The notes: generated by a model not told the origin, from the letters alone. DNA of 64,000 bases from Lethocerus indicus (GCA_019843655.1 JACDQD010000010.1:6989637-7053636); one strand, 5' to 3'; shown: positions 1 to 12,440, numbered from the stretch's first letter. Translations and numbers: made by a program.

Positions 1-19
1 TTTCAGACAATAGTTACTA
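1..19 (-). CDS. Possible start of the next exon of the secreted-protein gene (tentative)
   Basis: On the minus strand a pyrimidine-leaning stretch ends in CCGACAG at 26-20, which could be an acceptor. Joined in phase 2 to the exon ending at 123, the six codons visible here stay open and read S-S-N-Y-C-L-K. The implied intron is about 100 bases, typical for insects. The pyrimidine tract is mediocre and only 19 bases are visible, so this may be chance; the true next exon may lie outside the window. Confidence 0.2.
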
Positions 20-122
20 CTGTCGGATGAAAGATAACGACGATGATTTACGTACTCTAGAGATGTTCGGTATTTATTAAATTTGCCAAAGCGCCATTTA
101 TATATGAAGGGCTGTAACTGAC

Positions 123-421
123 CTGTGATTGTTGCCCTGGGTTCGTACTTTGGACATGCCCAGATGCCTCAGGATATCCTCCGTCCGCCTCTTCTTCCCT
201 TCGGTCTCGATCTTGATCGGCAGCAGCTTGGGTTTCTCCGTGGACGAGGAGCCGCCCGACTGCGGTACGCTGTTGCTGTCCCCGTCGTCGTTCTCCAGGA
301 TGCGGATGTTGATATCGTTCGAGTGGATTATCTTGCTCTCCTTCTTGGCCGGCTTGCCGGTACACGACCCGACGGCCGCCATTACCAGCAGCAGCGCCAG
401 AATAGCTGTCGTCTTCTCCAT
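123..421 (-). CDS. First coding exon of a secreted protein (putative prepropeptide), partial
   Basis: The exon encodes about 100 residues before a splice donor. Residues 1-20 or so are a clear signal peptide: charged start MEKTT, hydrophobic core AILALLLVMAAVG, then SCTG before a basic stretch (KPAKKESK). The rest is polar and acidic with no cysteine, and has a basic site GKKRR at about residues 75-79, which could be a prohormone cleavage or amidation site. The ATG follows a splice acceptor (TTTTCAG at 429-423) by one base, with a possible branch point CTAAC at 452-448. A strong donor, CAG|GTCAGT, lies at 125-117, so the exon ends at 123 in phase 2. Reading on instead gives only seven more residues and a stop. 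The segment EDILRHLGMSK after the basic site faintly recalls the ILxxLGL helix in BMP/TGF-beta prodomains, but a neuropeptide precursor is equally possible. I do not recognise the family. The extracellular role is inferred from the signal peptide only. Confidence 0.75.
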
Positions 422-422
422 C

Positions 423-452
423 CTGAAAATAAAAAATAATTCCTCCAGTTAG
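423..452 (-). promoter_or_regulatory. Splice acceptor region (branch point, pyrimidine tract, AG)
   Basis: On the minus strand this holds CTAAC (452-448), a T-rich tract and TTTTCAG ending at 423. The branch-to-AG distance is about 26 bases, normal for insect introns. It sits one base before the ATG of the secreted-protein exon, which implies an upstream non-coding exon at higher coordinates. Confidence 0.7.
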
Positions 453-1138
453 AGACACGGGTTAGAATAAATTTATTGAACTCCGATCGTCATAATAGGG
501 CTTAAAACCGATATAGGAACTATCTGATAACGAACTCATGATAACGTGTCTCAACAGCTTACTACCATCGTAAGTATCCTGTAAGTATAAATCAATGATA
601 TCGCATATTTACTACAAATTAAAAGTGAAATTCGGATAAAACAGCCAAATAAATTGACACAACAGTTTAAGCAACACCCCATTAAATGAAAAACGCAATC
701 CAATAATCGTAAATTTCATTTTCGAAATAGGCGATCGTAAATGAGTTATGATTCAAGCGGAAGAGTGGAATGAAATAAATTGTAAGCCAATTTTCTCCGA
801 GTGAAATAAACGCGGGACCGTTTAAATCCTGCAGACCGGCAGCCAACGACCCCCGCTAAGGGGGGCGCGGAATGAATTATAACCCGTCCAAGATTTAAAC
901 GACTGGATTGGTAAAAAGATAAAAAGATTGAAAAACAGAATATTCGTCGAATTACAGGGCGTAATAATAACAGCGCGTTCGCCCATTGGACAAGAACCGA
1001 ACGGCCTTGAGCCCGGTCGGGATGACTCACGGAGGCGGTTTGAAGTTCTCCCCTGGGATATTTGCATAAGAATTTTCAGTGGAAAATTTTCCAGAGGTCA
1101 GAAAAATGCAGAAACCTGACGTTGAAACCCTGACAGAG
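426..1138. other. Non-coding DNA upstream of the secreted-protein exon
   Basis: This is presumably the last 5' UTR intron, or the 5' flank, of the minus-strand gene. It is AT-rich at about 430-780, with a small GC-rich patch at 820-885. I see no exon or RNA gene that I can support. Confidence 0.5.
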
Positions 1139-1140
1139 CT

Positions 1141-1172
1141 GAAATTTCATGAACCGGTGACAAATTATATCT
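1141..1172 (+). repeat. Family C related copy (weak)
   Basis: TTTCATGAACCGGTGACAAA resembles the 34-bp family C repeat at 16267 and 16619, with a 2-3 base insertion after the CCG. It lies just upstream of the Jockey-like fragment and may belong to unrelated flanking sequence. The match is short and could be chance. Confidence 0.3.
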
Positions 1173-1229
1173 TTTATTTTATTTTTTTGTTGTGTCACGT
1201 GGAATCCCCATACGCGACTCAAAAGAACA

Positions 1230-1615
1230 GATCTCAATCAAAAATTTGGACTGCTGAGGCCTCTTTTGAAAAGGACACCAAACTTTCAATAGACAACAAA
1301 CTGACAATATACAAATCCATTATAAAACCGACATGGTCTTATGGAATAGAACTGTGGGGTTCCACCGAGAAATCCAACATCGCCCCCATCCAGAGATTCC
1401 AATCAAAAGTCCTTCGTACCATCCTTAATGCTCCCTGGTATGTTTCTATCCGAACAATCCATAATGACCTCAATATACCGACAGTCGACGAAGTCGCAAA
1501 ATCACGCTTCCTTAATTTCCACTCCCGCCTCTCTCCACATCCAAACCCACTCGTGGGTGGTTTCTTTACCGAGACTAACACGCGAAAACTATACATGTAT
1601 CGATTGCACCTATAA
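1230..1615 (+). mobile_element. 5'-truncated Jockey-clade non-LTR retrotransposon: C-terminal tail of the reverse transcriptase ORF
   Basis: The translated frame carries the diagnostic tail after the polymerase domain of Jockey-like elements. In order it has LSIDNKLTIYKSIIKPTWSY, then GIELWGS, then IQRFQSKVLRTILNAPWYVS, then RTIHNDLNIPTVDEVAK, then RLSPHPNPL. The endonuclease, the polymerase core (including its catalytic aspartates) and the 5' end are missing, and the sequence upstream of about 1270 is hard to align. The frame ends in a stop at 1613-1615 after a short unusual extension. An A/T-rich stretch (AAAATAAAATTTTGTG) follows, as at an element's 3' end. Full-length elements of this clade are 4-5 kb, so this is a dead 5'-truncated insertion, the usual product of incomplete target-primed reverse transcription. 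The frame is still open, which suggests moderate age. The clade assignment comes from recognised family motifs; no database search was possible. Confidence 0.9.
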
Positions 1616-1619
1616 CTGT

Positions 1620-2700
1620 ATAAGTTGATTGCGCAAAATAAAATTTTGTGTAAAATATATTGATTGGAATGCTGAACGCGTCCTGGCTGGAGGCGCGACC
1701 CGAGTGATGGCGCCAACTTTCGAGAACAATAATGGGAGACTGGGAGACAACAATGGGGTATATTTAATGCGTGTGCGTAAATTCCGATTGTGCCTACGGG
1801 AGAGTAATTACTGGCGGGCGTTTAGCGAGGGCCGGCCGATCGTCCCATAATGGGGCCCATTCTTCGCGCGGTTTGCCACCCCGGGACGCGTTATTGGGAC
1901 GGCCATTGTGGCCAGCCTCCCGTACAATGGAAACCGGGACCGTCTGGAAATAGACAGCCTCGTTCGGATTGAAAAAAAAATGGATAATCATTCAAACGGC
2001 GGACACCCGCAGAAGTGTACGACGGGGTATTTATACATTCGATTGGCAATCTCCGATCGTGGAGTGAGCGACAAGTGGGCTAAAACCCATGAAATAAAAC
2101 ATAGAATTGACCGAAATTGTAATATTATTGGTAATAAAAAAAATATTAAGTTCGAAGAATGATAAATTAAAAGATTGTGGAGACTACTTAGGCATTGCGA
2201 AATCGAGAAAGTTGATAGAAAAGAAAAAAGCATACTTTTTTAAATATAGAAACAAATATGATTCCTTGTTTATTAATTATCATTACGCAAAAAAAATAAA
2301 AACTCGATTTGTGTAGCTTCACTATTCAGTTTCGCTGACGAAATATTAGTTAAGCACATTGCAAAATTAAACATCCATCAGGGTTCCAGGGTTTTTTTGA
2401 TATTCTATTAGATTCCATCTGTCGTTGCGGTAATACCTCTTCGGTTCAGAACACAAGCTCGGGCGGACGTGAAACTTCACAGCGGTGCTTAATTATACCA
2501 AAGTCGGGACGGAGGTCGCTCGGACGTACGTGTCAACAGGGGCCGGCCATAAAAGCCGGGACCTGAGGCCGCAGGACCACCCGTGGAGTTTTTCCACTGG
2601 AAATTGGTCCGACGACCCCGAAGTCACGTTCCGGAGGAACGGGGAAATAGACGGTCGAAAAAGGACAACTGAAATGACCCGGGATTGTGTCTAGAACCGA
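1620..2700. other. Gene-free unique DNA with a GC-rich block
   Basis: About 1680-2060 is GC-rich and contains repeated ATTG/ACAATGG words (about 1727, 1748, 1903 and 1924) and a small palindrome GGCCATTGTGGCC (1901-1913). The words match the Sox-type consensus WWCAAWG in places, but the number is not far above chance. About 2100-2400 is AT-rich, and 2460-2700 is GC-rich again. No gene is recognisable. Confidence 0.4.
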
Positions 2701-5400
2701 ACACTGAGCCCGACCTAAGGGATGGGCTAAACAATAGTGGGGGGGGGGGTGAAGGGGTTCGCCAGCCCCATAAAAATACTACGACCGCTCCTACAATCCC
2801 GGCTTACTTAATATTGTACTGCTGTCTACTCCGGCAGTTTATTTCGAATTAATTACTAGAGCACATCAGTTCTAGATCGCGAATAGGTTCTTTCGCATCT
2901 ATAAATATCAAAAAGAAGCATTTCGTTGCAAATGGACTGCAGGATTGACAAACCAAGAATAGATAAATTAGTGGTGGACTCACACAATATTTTACGTGCA
3001 AGTCAGTTCAGTTCGATTTTTTCCAATAAAATATATAATAGCTATATTTTAGATCAATTACAATAATTAATATGTTTTTACGAAGTAGGAGGGGGTATGT
3101 GTTCAAGAGTGGAACAAATGATAGTATGCGTTCCAACGCAATTTCAGCTTTAAGAGTACACGAAATTATCATGACCAGATTTTGAACTGAAACGCCGACA
3201 TCACTAGGTATATAAACGCGTACTTTTGAATGTTTCGCTTCTCAAATGTTTTCGACCTGTTCAAGTAGCAATGAACAAAGTACCGGGAGGACTGTATTTA
3301 TCTCGGGGTTCGACAAATTGCAGAGAATAAAAGAAAGGTGGCCGAATAAGGCCCCCGGGGAGATGTACGCACGGGGAATAAACGGGGGCATAATTGGTGG
3401 CCGGGAGGACATGGTGGGGGATCGTGACGGGAATTTCATCTCCAGTCCACCACTTCCATCCTTCCTTTTTTATATATATTTTTTTAAACAGAGATTCTTC
3501 TGCTCCTTCGACGTCGGAGGAGATATTTAGCCGGTGACAGAATAAGGGCAGGTTCCGGCGAGGTTCGGTCTTTTCTTTTTTCGGTTTTGTTTCCTCTTTT
3601 CTTTCACTTGTCCCGTCAACACGAAGTTGCACAGCGGCGGACACGGGCTCGGAAGCGTTCTCGACAGAGCGAGACTCGCATCCAAATGAGCAGGCGGCAG
3701 GTCTATTGAAAAAATATCACGATGAAGTAACTGAAATAATCCCATAATATCGTAACCTGGTTAAGCCCCGATGTCGATCTGTCACGTCAATTTCTTTCGT
3801 TATAACTAGAAACATTATACGTTACAGACATCTATTTAACCACATTAGACACACGGGTAGTCTTCTGAAAAACGATTTAGAAACAATTTAGTCAAGGCTG
3901 CAGTAGCGAAAATACAATAGAAGCCCGACCTCACGAGATTATTGAGATTTACGCAATTCAGGTTTAATTACAATCAATCGTGTGACTTACGGCTAACGAA
4001 TGCTGAATAATGATGAAATGAAACGTGAGTAATAAAATCTGTATTCCTTCTTCCAGTTCAGTGGACACCTTATTTTCAGAAGAAATTGAGGAAACGTAAT
4101 TTCCTATTGTCGGGCCTTTCTGTTTTTTATACACGTTAATATTGAAACTTAATAACCTGTTTCTGAGGAACGTTTTCCAGTTGAAGTACTTGTTGAATTA
4201 TTGAACAATTGTAGGTAGAGCCTTTAGGGACGGGTCAACCATTGATTGCAAGGTACCGGTTTTAATTTTTTCACACTGTAAAGTTTTTGCTTCTTTATAT
4301 GAATCCAATAAATTGATAGAACAACTTTGATTTTATCTATGGTAGCTTAACCGTATATTTCCATATTAGAGCGCGTATAAATGTCTTATATCCATTATTG
4401 TCCAGATCTAGGGCCGGTGCCGGTGCCGGCAAATTGAGGCTGGTCGTGGACGGGGTTCTATTAATAGTCTCCGCTTCTGTTTATGGTTCCAACCCGCGGG
4501 GTAAATAATGGGTAGGCGTTCTCCCGTCGTCGTAATCATCGCTGAAGGGTCCCGATCCAGGGGACCCTGACTAATCGCGACAGCGCCTTCCCCGGCGGTC
4601 GCCTCCGCGGCCCGTTTTTTCTGAATAAGAAAGAGGCGAAGAAAAATTAGTCCATAAGAAGAGCCGGCTCGGAACGGGCTACGAGATTTTTAAGGGTAAC
4701 GGTACCTTCGAATTACTGTCCCGCTTTATCGGACGGACGGGACGCCTACGTCGAAAAATATTACTCTAAAAATACCCTCAGGTATCATCTGTCCTATATT
4801 ATATGTCCAAAAAAAAGACTAATAATATTTACGGTTAGAAGTCGAAAATCATATAGGGACGTTCCTACAACACCCGAAAGCTTCCACTGCCAGGTCAATT
4901 AATTTATTTATAAATATTTTAAAGAGTTACAAGGGGATCTGGGTTAGTGGAATTCTCGAAGATATGTTCGCGTATTATCAGTATCTGAAGCCGAGAAGAG
5001 CTGCCTTGTTTCTCCATGCGTAACAACCGAAGATGGATCAATAACACGTTAAGGACGGAAGAAAAATGGGGGTAGTGTGAAATGAGTTCGATAAAAAAGT
5101 CACTTAAAAATATATTTGCGTTATTAAGGATTCAATTGATTTAATGGATATTTCATTTCTCATTTATTTTGTCGTAAAGCCCAAAGTTAGCTATGTTTAC
5201 TTTACTCGCTAAAGCTGGGTATACATCCTGCAGTCCTGCGTATTTGTCCTAATCATCTTCGAACTTTCAAAGCGTCGAACTATTCATCCACTCGAACACC
5301 AATTTCAGAACAGAAAAACCGACCGAAACTTCGGCGCCCCACAGAGCGGACGGTTCAATAGCAGTTTAACCCAGATTCGCAGTCCGTCGGCTACAATCGA
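2700..5400. other. Gene-free DNA, alternating GC-rich and AT-rich
   Basis: It holds an 11-G run at 2739-2749, a purine-rich unique block at about 3270-3440, and a hexamer repeat (GCCGGT)3 at 4413-4430. GC-rich unique DNA lies at about 4400-4760, and an AT-rich stretch at 3780-4380. Open frames here are short, overlap on both strands, and have no known domain. Confidence 0.4.
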
Positions 5401-8160
5401 ATGCCCCGGGATATAAGGCCTCGGTTCGTTTGTGTTTACAAGCAGGCCACAATGGGTTGGGGCCCATCAATGGGAAGAGCGAAGTCAGGGTGCGGCTAAT
5501 TGCCCGATGGGCACAGAGGGGGGCGGGGGCTACAATAAAAAAAGAAAACAGAGACCGAATTCACCGAATCATCCAATCGCCCTCGCGTTGATATACGCCG
5601 CGGGCTAACGAGGCTGACACACCTTTTGTCGCATACCCCGCCCGTTAGTTAGTCTCGGCGGTCGATACCTGTGACATTTAATACCCGCCCATTCCGGAAA
5701 ATATCATCCCACTTAACGACGTGAACATGACTCGAAAAGCGGCCACGAAATAAAAGAGCCGTCGGTCAGACATCGGAGACGTCCGACGGTCATGTCCTAA
5801 CACGGGCGTTGGCCCGATCACGTGACCCTAACATAACCTCGTCGCCCGAGTTATTTTTAAGACCCGTCCGAGTCTTAGACCTTCTTATGACAGTCAGGTG
5901 AGGGTTACGGACCCTGTCACAGAATAATATTTTTAAACATAAAAACTTTTATGTAACAAATACAAGGAACTACTGTAATGAGGAATAAGAACATGTCTTA
6001 TTCAAATTGATGACCGAACATTCATATAACAAGGAAATGCGAGACTTTAAATTAAAAGGATTTTAAATTTAAAAATAAGGTATTCAATTAATTAAAAGGA
6101 ATTTAAATAATCGAAAAAAGTGTGTTCGGAATAAAAAGTGTCACACTGGGTTACACAACGGTTCGAGTCTTGGACCGATCCATGCATGCTCTCGAGAGGA
6201 AAAGTAAATGAAAGTAAAGTAAGTGACATTATCCAGGCTCTTGACAACTATCATTTTTATACAAATATATGGTTAAAGATTTAGATGTAATTACTGTTAA
6301 TTTGAATTATGTCTTACACAGAAGTATTGCATAATTTATTTAAAAAACCGTTCTCATCGCTGCCTTAATTATTGACGAAATACAAGTTTTGTAAATTGTA
6401 AATTGTTTGCAAAACATCTCTTCATCTGTAAAACATGCTATTGTTCTGTACGCATGCACTAACTCAAGGCGGGGTACTACTTTGTATGAGGCTACATGAC
6501 TATGCAATCATCGATTCACAGAAGGAATCACAAAATAATCTGAGGGAACGATTGTTCGGGGTCATAAAATTTAACTGTCGACAAGCCGGGAGGAATATTA
6601 ATGGGGACGAATTAATTATAGCCACAATCGCCGGGTGACTTCATAATAATGTCCAGTCTACGAAATAATTATGCAAATGTTTTAATTAAACGAGTCAAAT
6701 TCGAAGGCAACTTCGCCACAGGGAATTGACGAGCCGTGAAGGCCCACACTTCCACGAGTTTTCCGGTATTGGTTATTTTCGTGTAATATAAATGTCGTAA
6801 CGAATAAATAAAACGGGATTCGTTTTAAAAAGTATTGTAATTTAACAAAAATAAGACCCCTCGCCGGCATCCGTTCGGCCCCAACGTAGTCATAACGTGC
6901 CGGGCACTGGCGATTCGAAGCTGGCTCTTCCAACGTCCCCCACGAGGAATGCGGTAAATAACACATAACAGACTTCGGACCGATGGACTTAATTGCTATC
7001 ATTTTGCGTAATTATTTTCCAAAACGCCCATCGCCGTCACCCCGGCTCGCAATATCATTTCACCGACCCTTGTCATTATTGTCGGAAGGTCTAATAATAC
7101 AAAACTATCTCCACCGTTGGGCTCACGATTCAATTTCTTCTACCGTTCGCTACATATGGTTATGTCGGACAATAATATAATATCATCCTGAATTTTGAGT
7201 TACCTCAACAACATTTTGCCGGATTAGGAATTCCACCACCTTCTTTACTTAAATACCCTACAAAAATATTGTTTTAAATTTAATATATTATTTTTCAAAT
7301 GTTTACCTCAGTGGCGTATAAGATTTTACATTATACGACCATTTAACTTCCATAATAAACTGAGAGATATTCGGGTTTGCCGAGAGGCCGTTTCGGCCAT
7401 TGAACTTCGGGTTTAATCACTCGTCGTTATTCGGACCTCTTATAAGGGGAGAAGTGCGATTCAAATTGGCGCATTTCAATCAGACGTCTTCAAAGGATTA
7501 TTTCAAAAGCTTAAAAGCTTTATTTTGACTGTCAGCCGGCAATACAAAAAGATAACTCAGCGTCAGGTTCCAGACAAGTGGGTGTAGCACTCCAGGTTGC
7601 GGGAACATTAGGCCCATAATTTATTAGCGCCAGTTATATTGTATTTTAAATATAAGAAAGGTTATCAGAATTTCTTCCCCTTATTTTCGAGGCAGTCAAA
7701 TTCCAAGGGACACCCGAATTCCGATTAGTTAATTCCATGAATTCAAGCTCGAATGTAAGTCACCGAATTAGCTACAATTTCTTGCGTTCCGGGCACATTC
7801 CGGGACTTATTGTTTCTCCACTCACACCCCACTCTGGATAGGGATTCCTTACTTTAATTTATACCGTCCTTAGAACCTTCGGAGCGGTGAAATTAGTGCC
7901 GGTATAATGGTACGAAGAGTTATTAGCCCCTGGCCCCGGTCACGCCCCTCTGGTATTGTCCCATTGCCCGCCCGGTATGCCAAGCCTCCTTTAATAGCCA
8001 GAGAGCTTTTCTCCGAGCTTTGAGCTCATTACAAGTCTAATTATATGGAAATTCACTTAACGCCCCCCCCCTCCTTCCACCACTCGACCCCGTATTAACT
8101 TCGTCCTGTATAAAACCTAATGGGATTTTCGACACCTGCTTCGACCCGCGGTCGTCTCGG
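5400..8160. other. Gene-free DNA
   Basis: A GC-rich block at 5400-5900 includes a short inverted repeat CCGTCGG/CCGACGG (5759-5765 and 5783-5789). A strongly AT-rich stretch at 5920-6430 has TTTAAATT-type words at 6040-6115. Mixed unique DNA follows. I see no supportable gene. Confidence 0.4.
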
Positions 8161-8647
8161 GGTAATTGGCCGGCACCCAATTAAAAGGAGACCCGCCGTT
8201 CGATTACAGGACTTTCGATTGGATTCGGAAGGTTTTTAATAACGGTGGTAGGGAGAAAAAAAAGCGTTTAACAATTATCTCCTCTCTGTTATCTCCCTTG
8301 CACAGTTCATGGGCTGCGTTGAAATTTAAATTGCCCAGTAGTCTGCAGGTATTTAAAATTAACACTGCTGAAAAGAATACCGGATTCCACAAACATACTA
8401 ATGATTTACGCAGTACTTGTTGACAATGTCTAGTGCAAACTTTCGTTTGCACAAAACTTTTAACTTTTTTTTGGAAAATTACTGAACAGTGTACTTTTCC
8501 ATAAAAACACTGAAGATGTCCAATAATTGAGCCCTACGATGTTTCTTATAATAAGTCAACAAAAATTGCTTACTCCTGGAAAAATGCTACAATAATACTA
8601 TCAAAAGCTCATCTTAATTTTCCATTGAATATAAAGTAGTAATAATG

Positions 8648-8693
8648 ATTATATAAGATGTCCATTGCATATTATATAAGATGTTCAATCCCC
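8648..8693. repeat. Two-unit tandem duplication, 23 bp period
   Basis: ATTATATAAGATGTCCATTG is followed immediately by a second copy differing mainly at its right end (ATTATATAAGATGTTCAATC). It is a small, young-looking local duplication. Confidence 0.7.
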
Positions 8694-8699
8694 CACCTT

Positions 8700-10140
8700 T
8701 GGAAAAGTGCTTGAATTTAAGGATGAAAATGAACTTTACATATAAGCGTTGTATAAATAATTTGAGCTCGCTTTGATCTCCCTATCCAAATGAAAGAAAA
8801 TTCGTGAGCAAAGCGCACAAATTATAAACGCGTTAAATAATTCATGAATAACACAGCGATGAATAACAAATAGAGGTTCACGCGAAGCGGTGAGCGAGGG
8901 AAGCAAATTAAATCATCACCGGAGAGACCCTTTCGACCACCGCCTTTTTGCCCACTCATTAGTCAACGTCACTTCTCCCGTATTTCAGATTTCTACCTCT
9001 GCGTATGTCTCATTCGCTCAGTCACGTGAAGAACGCCCATTTACAGGCAACGATTTTCAAGTCCGAGACTGTTTTCAAGCCGACATCGCGTGGCCGACAC
9101 TTCCAAGTCCCCTCGGAAAACTGTAGAATGAGCCGAGATAAGGTCGTTCCACTCGGTTTTTCCTGTGGCGTCATAGCCACGTTAGGTAATCACGAAACTC
9201 CTCAGAAGACCAGAAACGTATTTTACCAGCTGCGGGCCTCGCCATTCGGACAGGGAGATTTGTGGATTTGACACACGTACTTGGGAATGGAAAAGAATTT
9301 AATGACCCGTAGTAAGTTCCGAAGGCGTATCCACTGCACGGTCGACACACGTTCACGTCGTTTTCTCGTTGTTAAAACATAATGTTTGGAACCATTAGAG
9401 AATATACGGTTTTGAGAGTTCAGTCTACTTAAATAACAGTTACGCCTAATGTGGAACACTCGCCATTTACAAAGTCCAGACTGCGGTTTGGCAACGTTCT
9501 CGGCCAGTTTCGAAACTATTCCATCAGCGAGTCAAGGGAATCACTTGAATGATCGATTTACCTAAATTCTGGAGGTATTCAATTGCGCATAAGAACGATG
9601 ATAGAACGGCCCTGTCAACATGCGGCCGACCAATTCAGCGATAGGAACTGTCCATGAAACGATCCATTGGGTTTGGAGCTGCCCTAGCAGCACGCGGAAG
9701 TGTCCCATGTCCGGGAGGGGACTTCGCAAGCGTTTCCGCAGCGCTTATTGCGACCGGTTGCCCGACGACAGATGGTCCTACTTCGGGGGAGAAGTCCCAG
9801 AGGCCGGAAGTTGCTCCCCGGGGCGAAGTCAGCAGTAGCACACTTCCCAGCAGTAGTCAGTATTCTTTGCAAGGTGCTCTTATTTAAAGCATTCACTATA
9901 TATAGGGCAGTATTCCTTCATTACACATGATCCTGATAGTAGTTTTTGCCAGATTTCACAAAACATTCTGACATCTGCCTCGTCCTAGTTTAGTAAGCGA
10001 ATTCGAACTATATTCCAGTTACTCTTGATGTCCTTGATTTGGTACAGATCTGGCACACGGAGTAGGCCATCGATCTGTTAAGACAGTGTTAAGACACCGG
10101 AAGATTCTTTTTCTTCCTTCAAGGAAGCGACATATGGTCC
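8700..10140. other. Gene-free DNA
   Basis: The segment at about 9610-9890 is GC-rich and open in several frames on both strands, the usual result of few stop codons in GC-rich DNA rather than of a gene. No domain is visible and no paired splice signals convinced me. Confidence 0.35.
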
Positions 10141-10149
10141 GGAGCAGAG

Positions 10150-10260
10150 GTGCGCCCGGGGGTTAACGCCCTCTCTGAGCGTTGCCCGGGTACGCACGGG
10201 CGTCAGGGACGTACGCACACGCGCCAACACGCATGACACGCACACGCCGCACCCCGGCTA
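10150..10260. other. CpG-rich patch with alternating purine-pyrimidine run
   Basis: Dense CpG (CGCCCGGGGG, GCCCGGGTACGCACGGGCGT) is followed by a CGCACACGCGCC/ACACGCATGACACGCACACG run at about 10213-10251. Such runs can adopt Z-DNA. This could be an unmethylated CpG patch or a promoter-like segment; no gene start is evident nearby. Confidence 0.4.
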
Positions 10261-12170
10261 CTCCGGTATACTAATTGCAGCCCCGGGCCCTATTGCGCTG
10301 TCGGGAGCCGCCGAAAACTTTACGGCGTCAATGGACTTTCCGAGCCCCGATTCTAAATAACGGCCGAACGTGTAATTTGTTTCAATCTCCGGTATCGCAT
10401 TCCCGCCCAAGGGTGTGACCATAAATTTATGAAACTCGCGAAATATATTGAATCGAAATGGTAGTTCATAACACCAATTTTCTCCCTCGTGCTACAACCA
10501 CTTGTACTCCATACCCATATTAAGTATTATAAAACTTAAGGTCACGCCTTTATATTGAAATATATACCAAACGCATTCTAATAAATAGAATTAACAACAA
10601 AAACATAAATTTCATAAATTTTTTTCAGAGAAATGTATTTTATTACGAATACAAGTGCTATCTCCATTAATCTAGGGCCAAGATACTGAGCATCGATCTG
10701 AATAGCTATTTAATCAACCCTAAAGTAATGACCAAGGTGACCAGGCTTCATTTCAGAAGTGAAAATAATTTGATAACTCACGTCAGTTGGAAACGCGACG
10801 GGTCGGTTCTTCACAGAAATAACACGGCACTATCAACTTGTGAACACTGACCAGGTAGCGCGGCCAATGATCAATATTCAACTGAGGCAGAGGCTGTCGA
10901 AGAGCTGGCTAGGAAGAGGTGCGTAGATGGTTTCAAGGAATCGGGTATGTACATCACCCTACTGGGAAAAGCCGAAAAGAAAGACGTATGCGCGTTCGTT
11001 TCTGTGCGAAACTATTTTCCGTCTTCTTTTTTTCCCCGTCCGGTTGTCCATCCGCATCACGACTTCGTCCGCCGAGCAGAATTTAGTTCAAACTATTTTT
11101 TTAAAATAAACTACCAAACTTTATTAAACAAGAAATAGTACGTAAAGTATTAAAATAATGACAATAATCATCGGTATCTATGAATAATATGTGCAAAAGA
11201 AATGCAAGGATAAATAGATGTTTAATAGAAAATAACAATATTGGCCAGTTATGAATGTATATGCATCTATATTATTCCTGTTAGAGTAATTTTGATATTA
11301 AATTTATACATATTCATTGATGAATTGGTGATTGATATTAGTTGTTGCCGAATGATGCCAAGGTTCGGGGGTATAAAATATTCCCTTCGTTGCCACGTTC
11401 TGCCACAATTGGCACCTGGAATGGCGGCGGGAGACTACCAAGTCTTCAGAATAATCGAGCCGGGGAAAAATGACTTTCTGCGGTTGGCCGCAGTGATTTG
11501 CGAACTATGACTGCCGCCCTCTATGAGTGCCCTCGGTGTTGCTAACAGACGGCGGAGAAATTCGCGTTATATCTTCGGTCGTTATATCTATTTCGAAAAG
11601 TAGTTTGACACTGTAATTCGGACGGGCGCATGTTCCGAATGCATGATTCGGTTCGATACCGTGAGGTTATCCTGATTGTAGAGAAAATGGCTTGCTTCGC
11701 GGCAACTATCCTCTGAGATCATCGATCGGGCTTAATTGGCTAAGTCGTCAAACAAATCACTCGAAATGATGAACAATAAATAAAATAGTTCACTCCTATC
11801 CTTTATATGAAACCACATAATCCCTTATGAGTTATCCTAAATATATCTAAAGCTTAGTCTAATTAACAACCGCATAATAGGACCATATAGAACTTGGAGA
11901 TTCAATTCACTTCCCATTTAAATTCCAAATTAAATTCTTTACACTTATTCAATAACAGACACACCTGTCTGAAATATATATTTGCACATTCTGCGGGTAT
12001 TGGGGATAGTGCGGTAGTACTGAGGTTATTCCCTTCAACTTACGCCAAGATAAATAAATATCTCCCCTGAATAAATAAATAAACGTTAATAAATATTATA
12101 TAAATGTAGAGTGCCCAATATTATACCCTGTTATAATTTATTTATGACATAATTTATATCTATTTACTAA
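10260..12170. other. Gene-free DNA, mostly AT-rich
   Basis: It is AT-rich at 10430-10700, 11090-11340 and 11750-12160. Short open frames at about 10927-11138 and 11241-11510 have no recognisable domain and no clear splice borders. Confidence 0.4.
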
Positions 12171-12440
12171 ACAATCGAGCCACGTATAGTTCGAGCTCTC
12201 CAATGGAGGGGACATGATTTTATCACACGTACACGATCGCATAATGAAGGGGACATTACGTGGCGGGCTACAAATTAATGTACCGATTTCGCATAGATAA
12301 TTAATGATAATGGTCGTGCATAAAACGGCCATTAAACTGATTGGGCCCTCTCGACTCGTCTGACGAACGTCCCCGTCGCCCGTATTTGACTCCGATGGGA
12401 GAATAACACTACAATTTGTCATACGGCCCCGACGTCGGCT
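12170..12440. promoter_or_regulatory. Candidate conserved non-coding block (homeodomain-type words)
   Basis: A unique, non-repetitive block contains GATAATTAATGATAATGG, CATAAAACGGCCATTAAAC and TGATTGGG. This style (TAATTA, TTTATGG and TTAAT words in GC-balanced DNA) is seen in arthropod developmental enhancers. The motifs are short and occur often by chance, so this is only a candidate for a cross-species conservation test. Confidence 0.2.

Noticed and set aside
129..452. Long plus-strand frames opposite the secreted-protein exon
   Set aside because: They are antisense shadows. Only the minus-strand frame has a signal peptide and matching splice sites.
1727..1930. Cluster of Sox-like ATTGT/ACAATGG words
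   Set aside because: Two to three consensus matches in 200 bp is only mildly above chance once the whole window is considered.
6160..6172. GGTTCGAGTCT, resembling a tRNA B box
   Set aside because: No A box at the right distance and no cloverleaf. Similar isolated words at 33547, 43990 and 55998 also fail.
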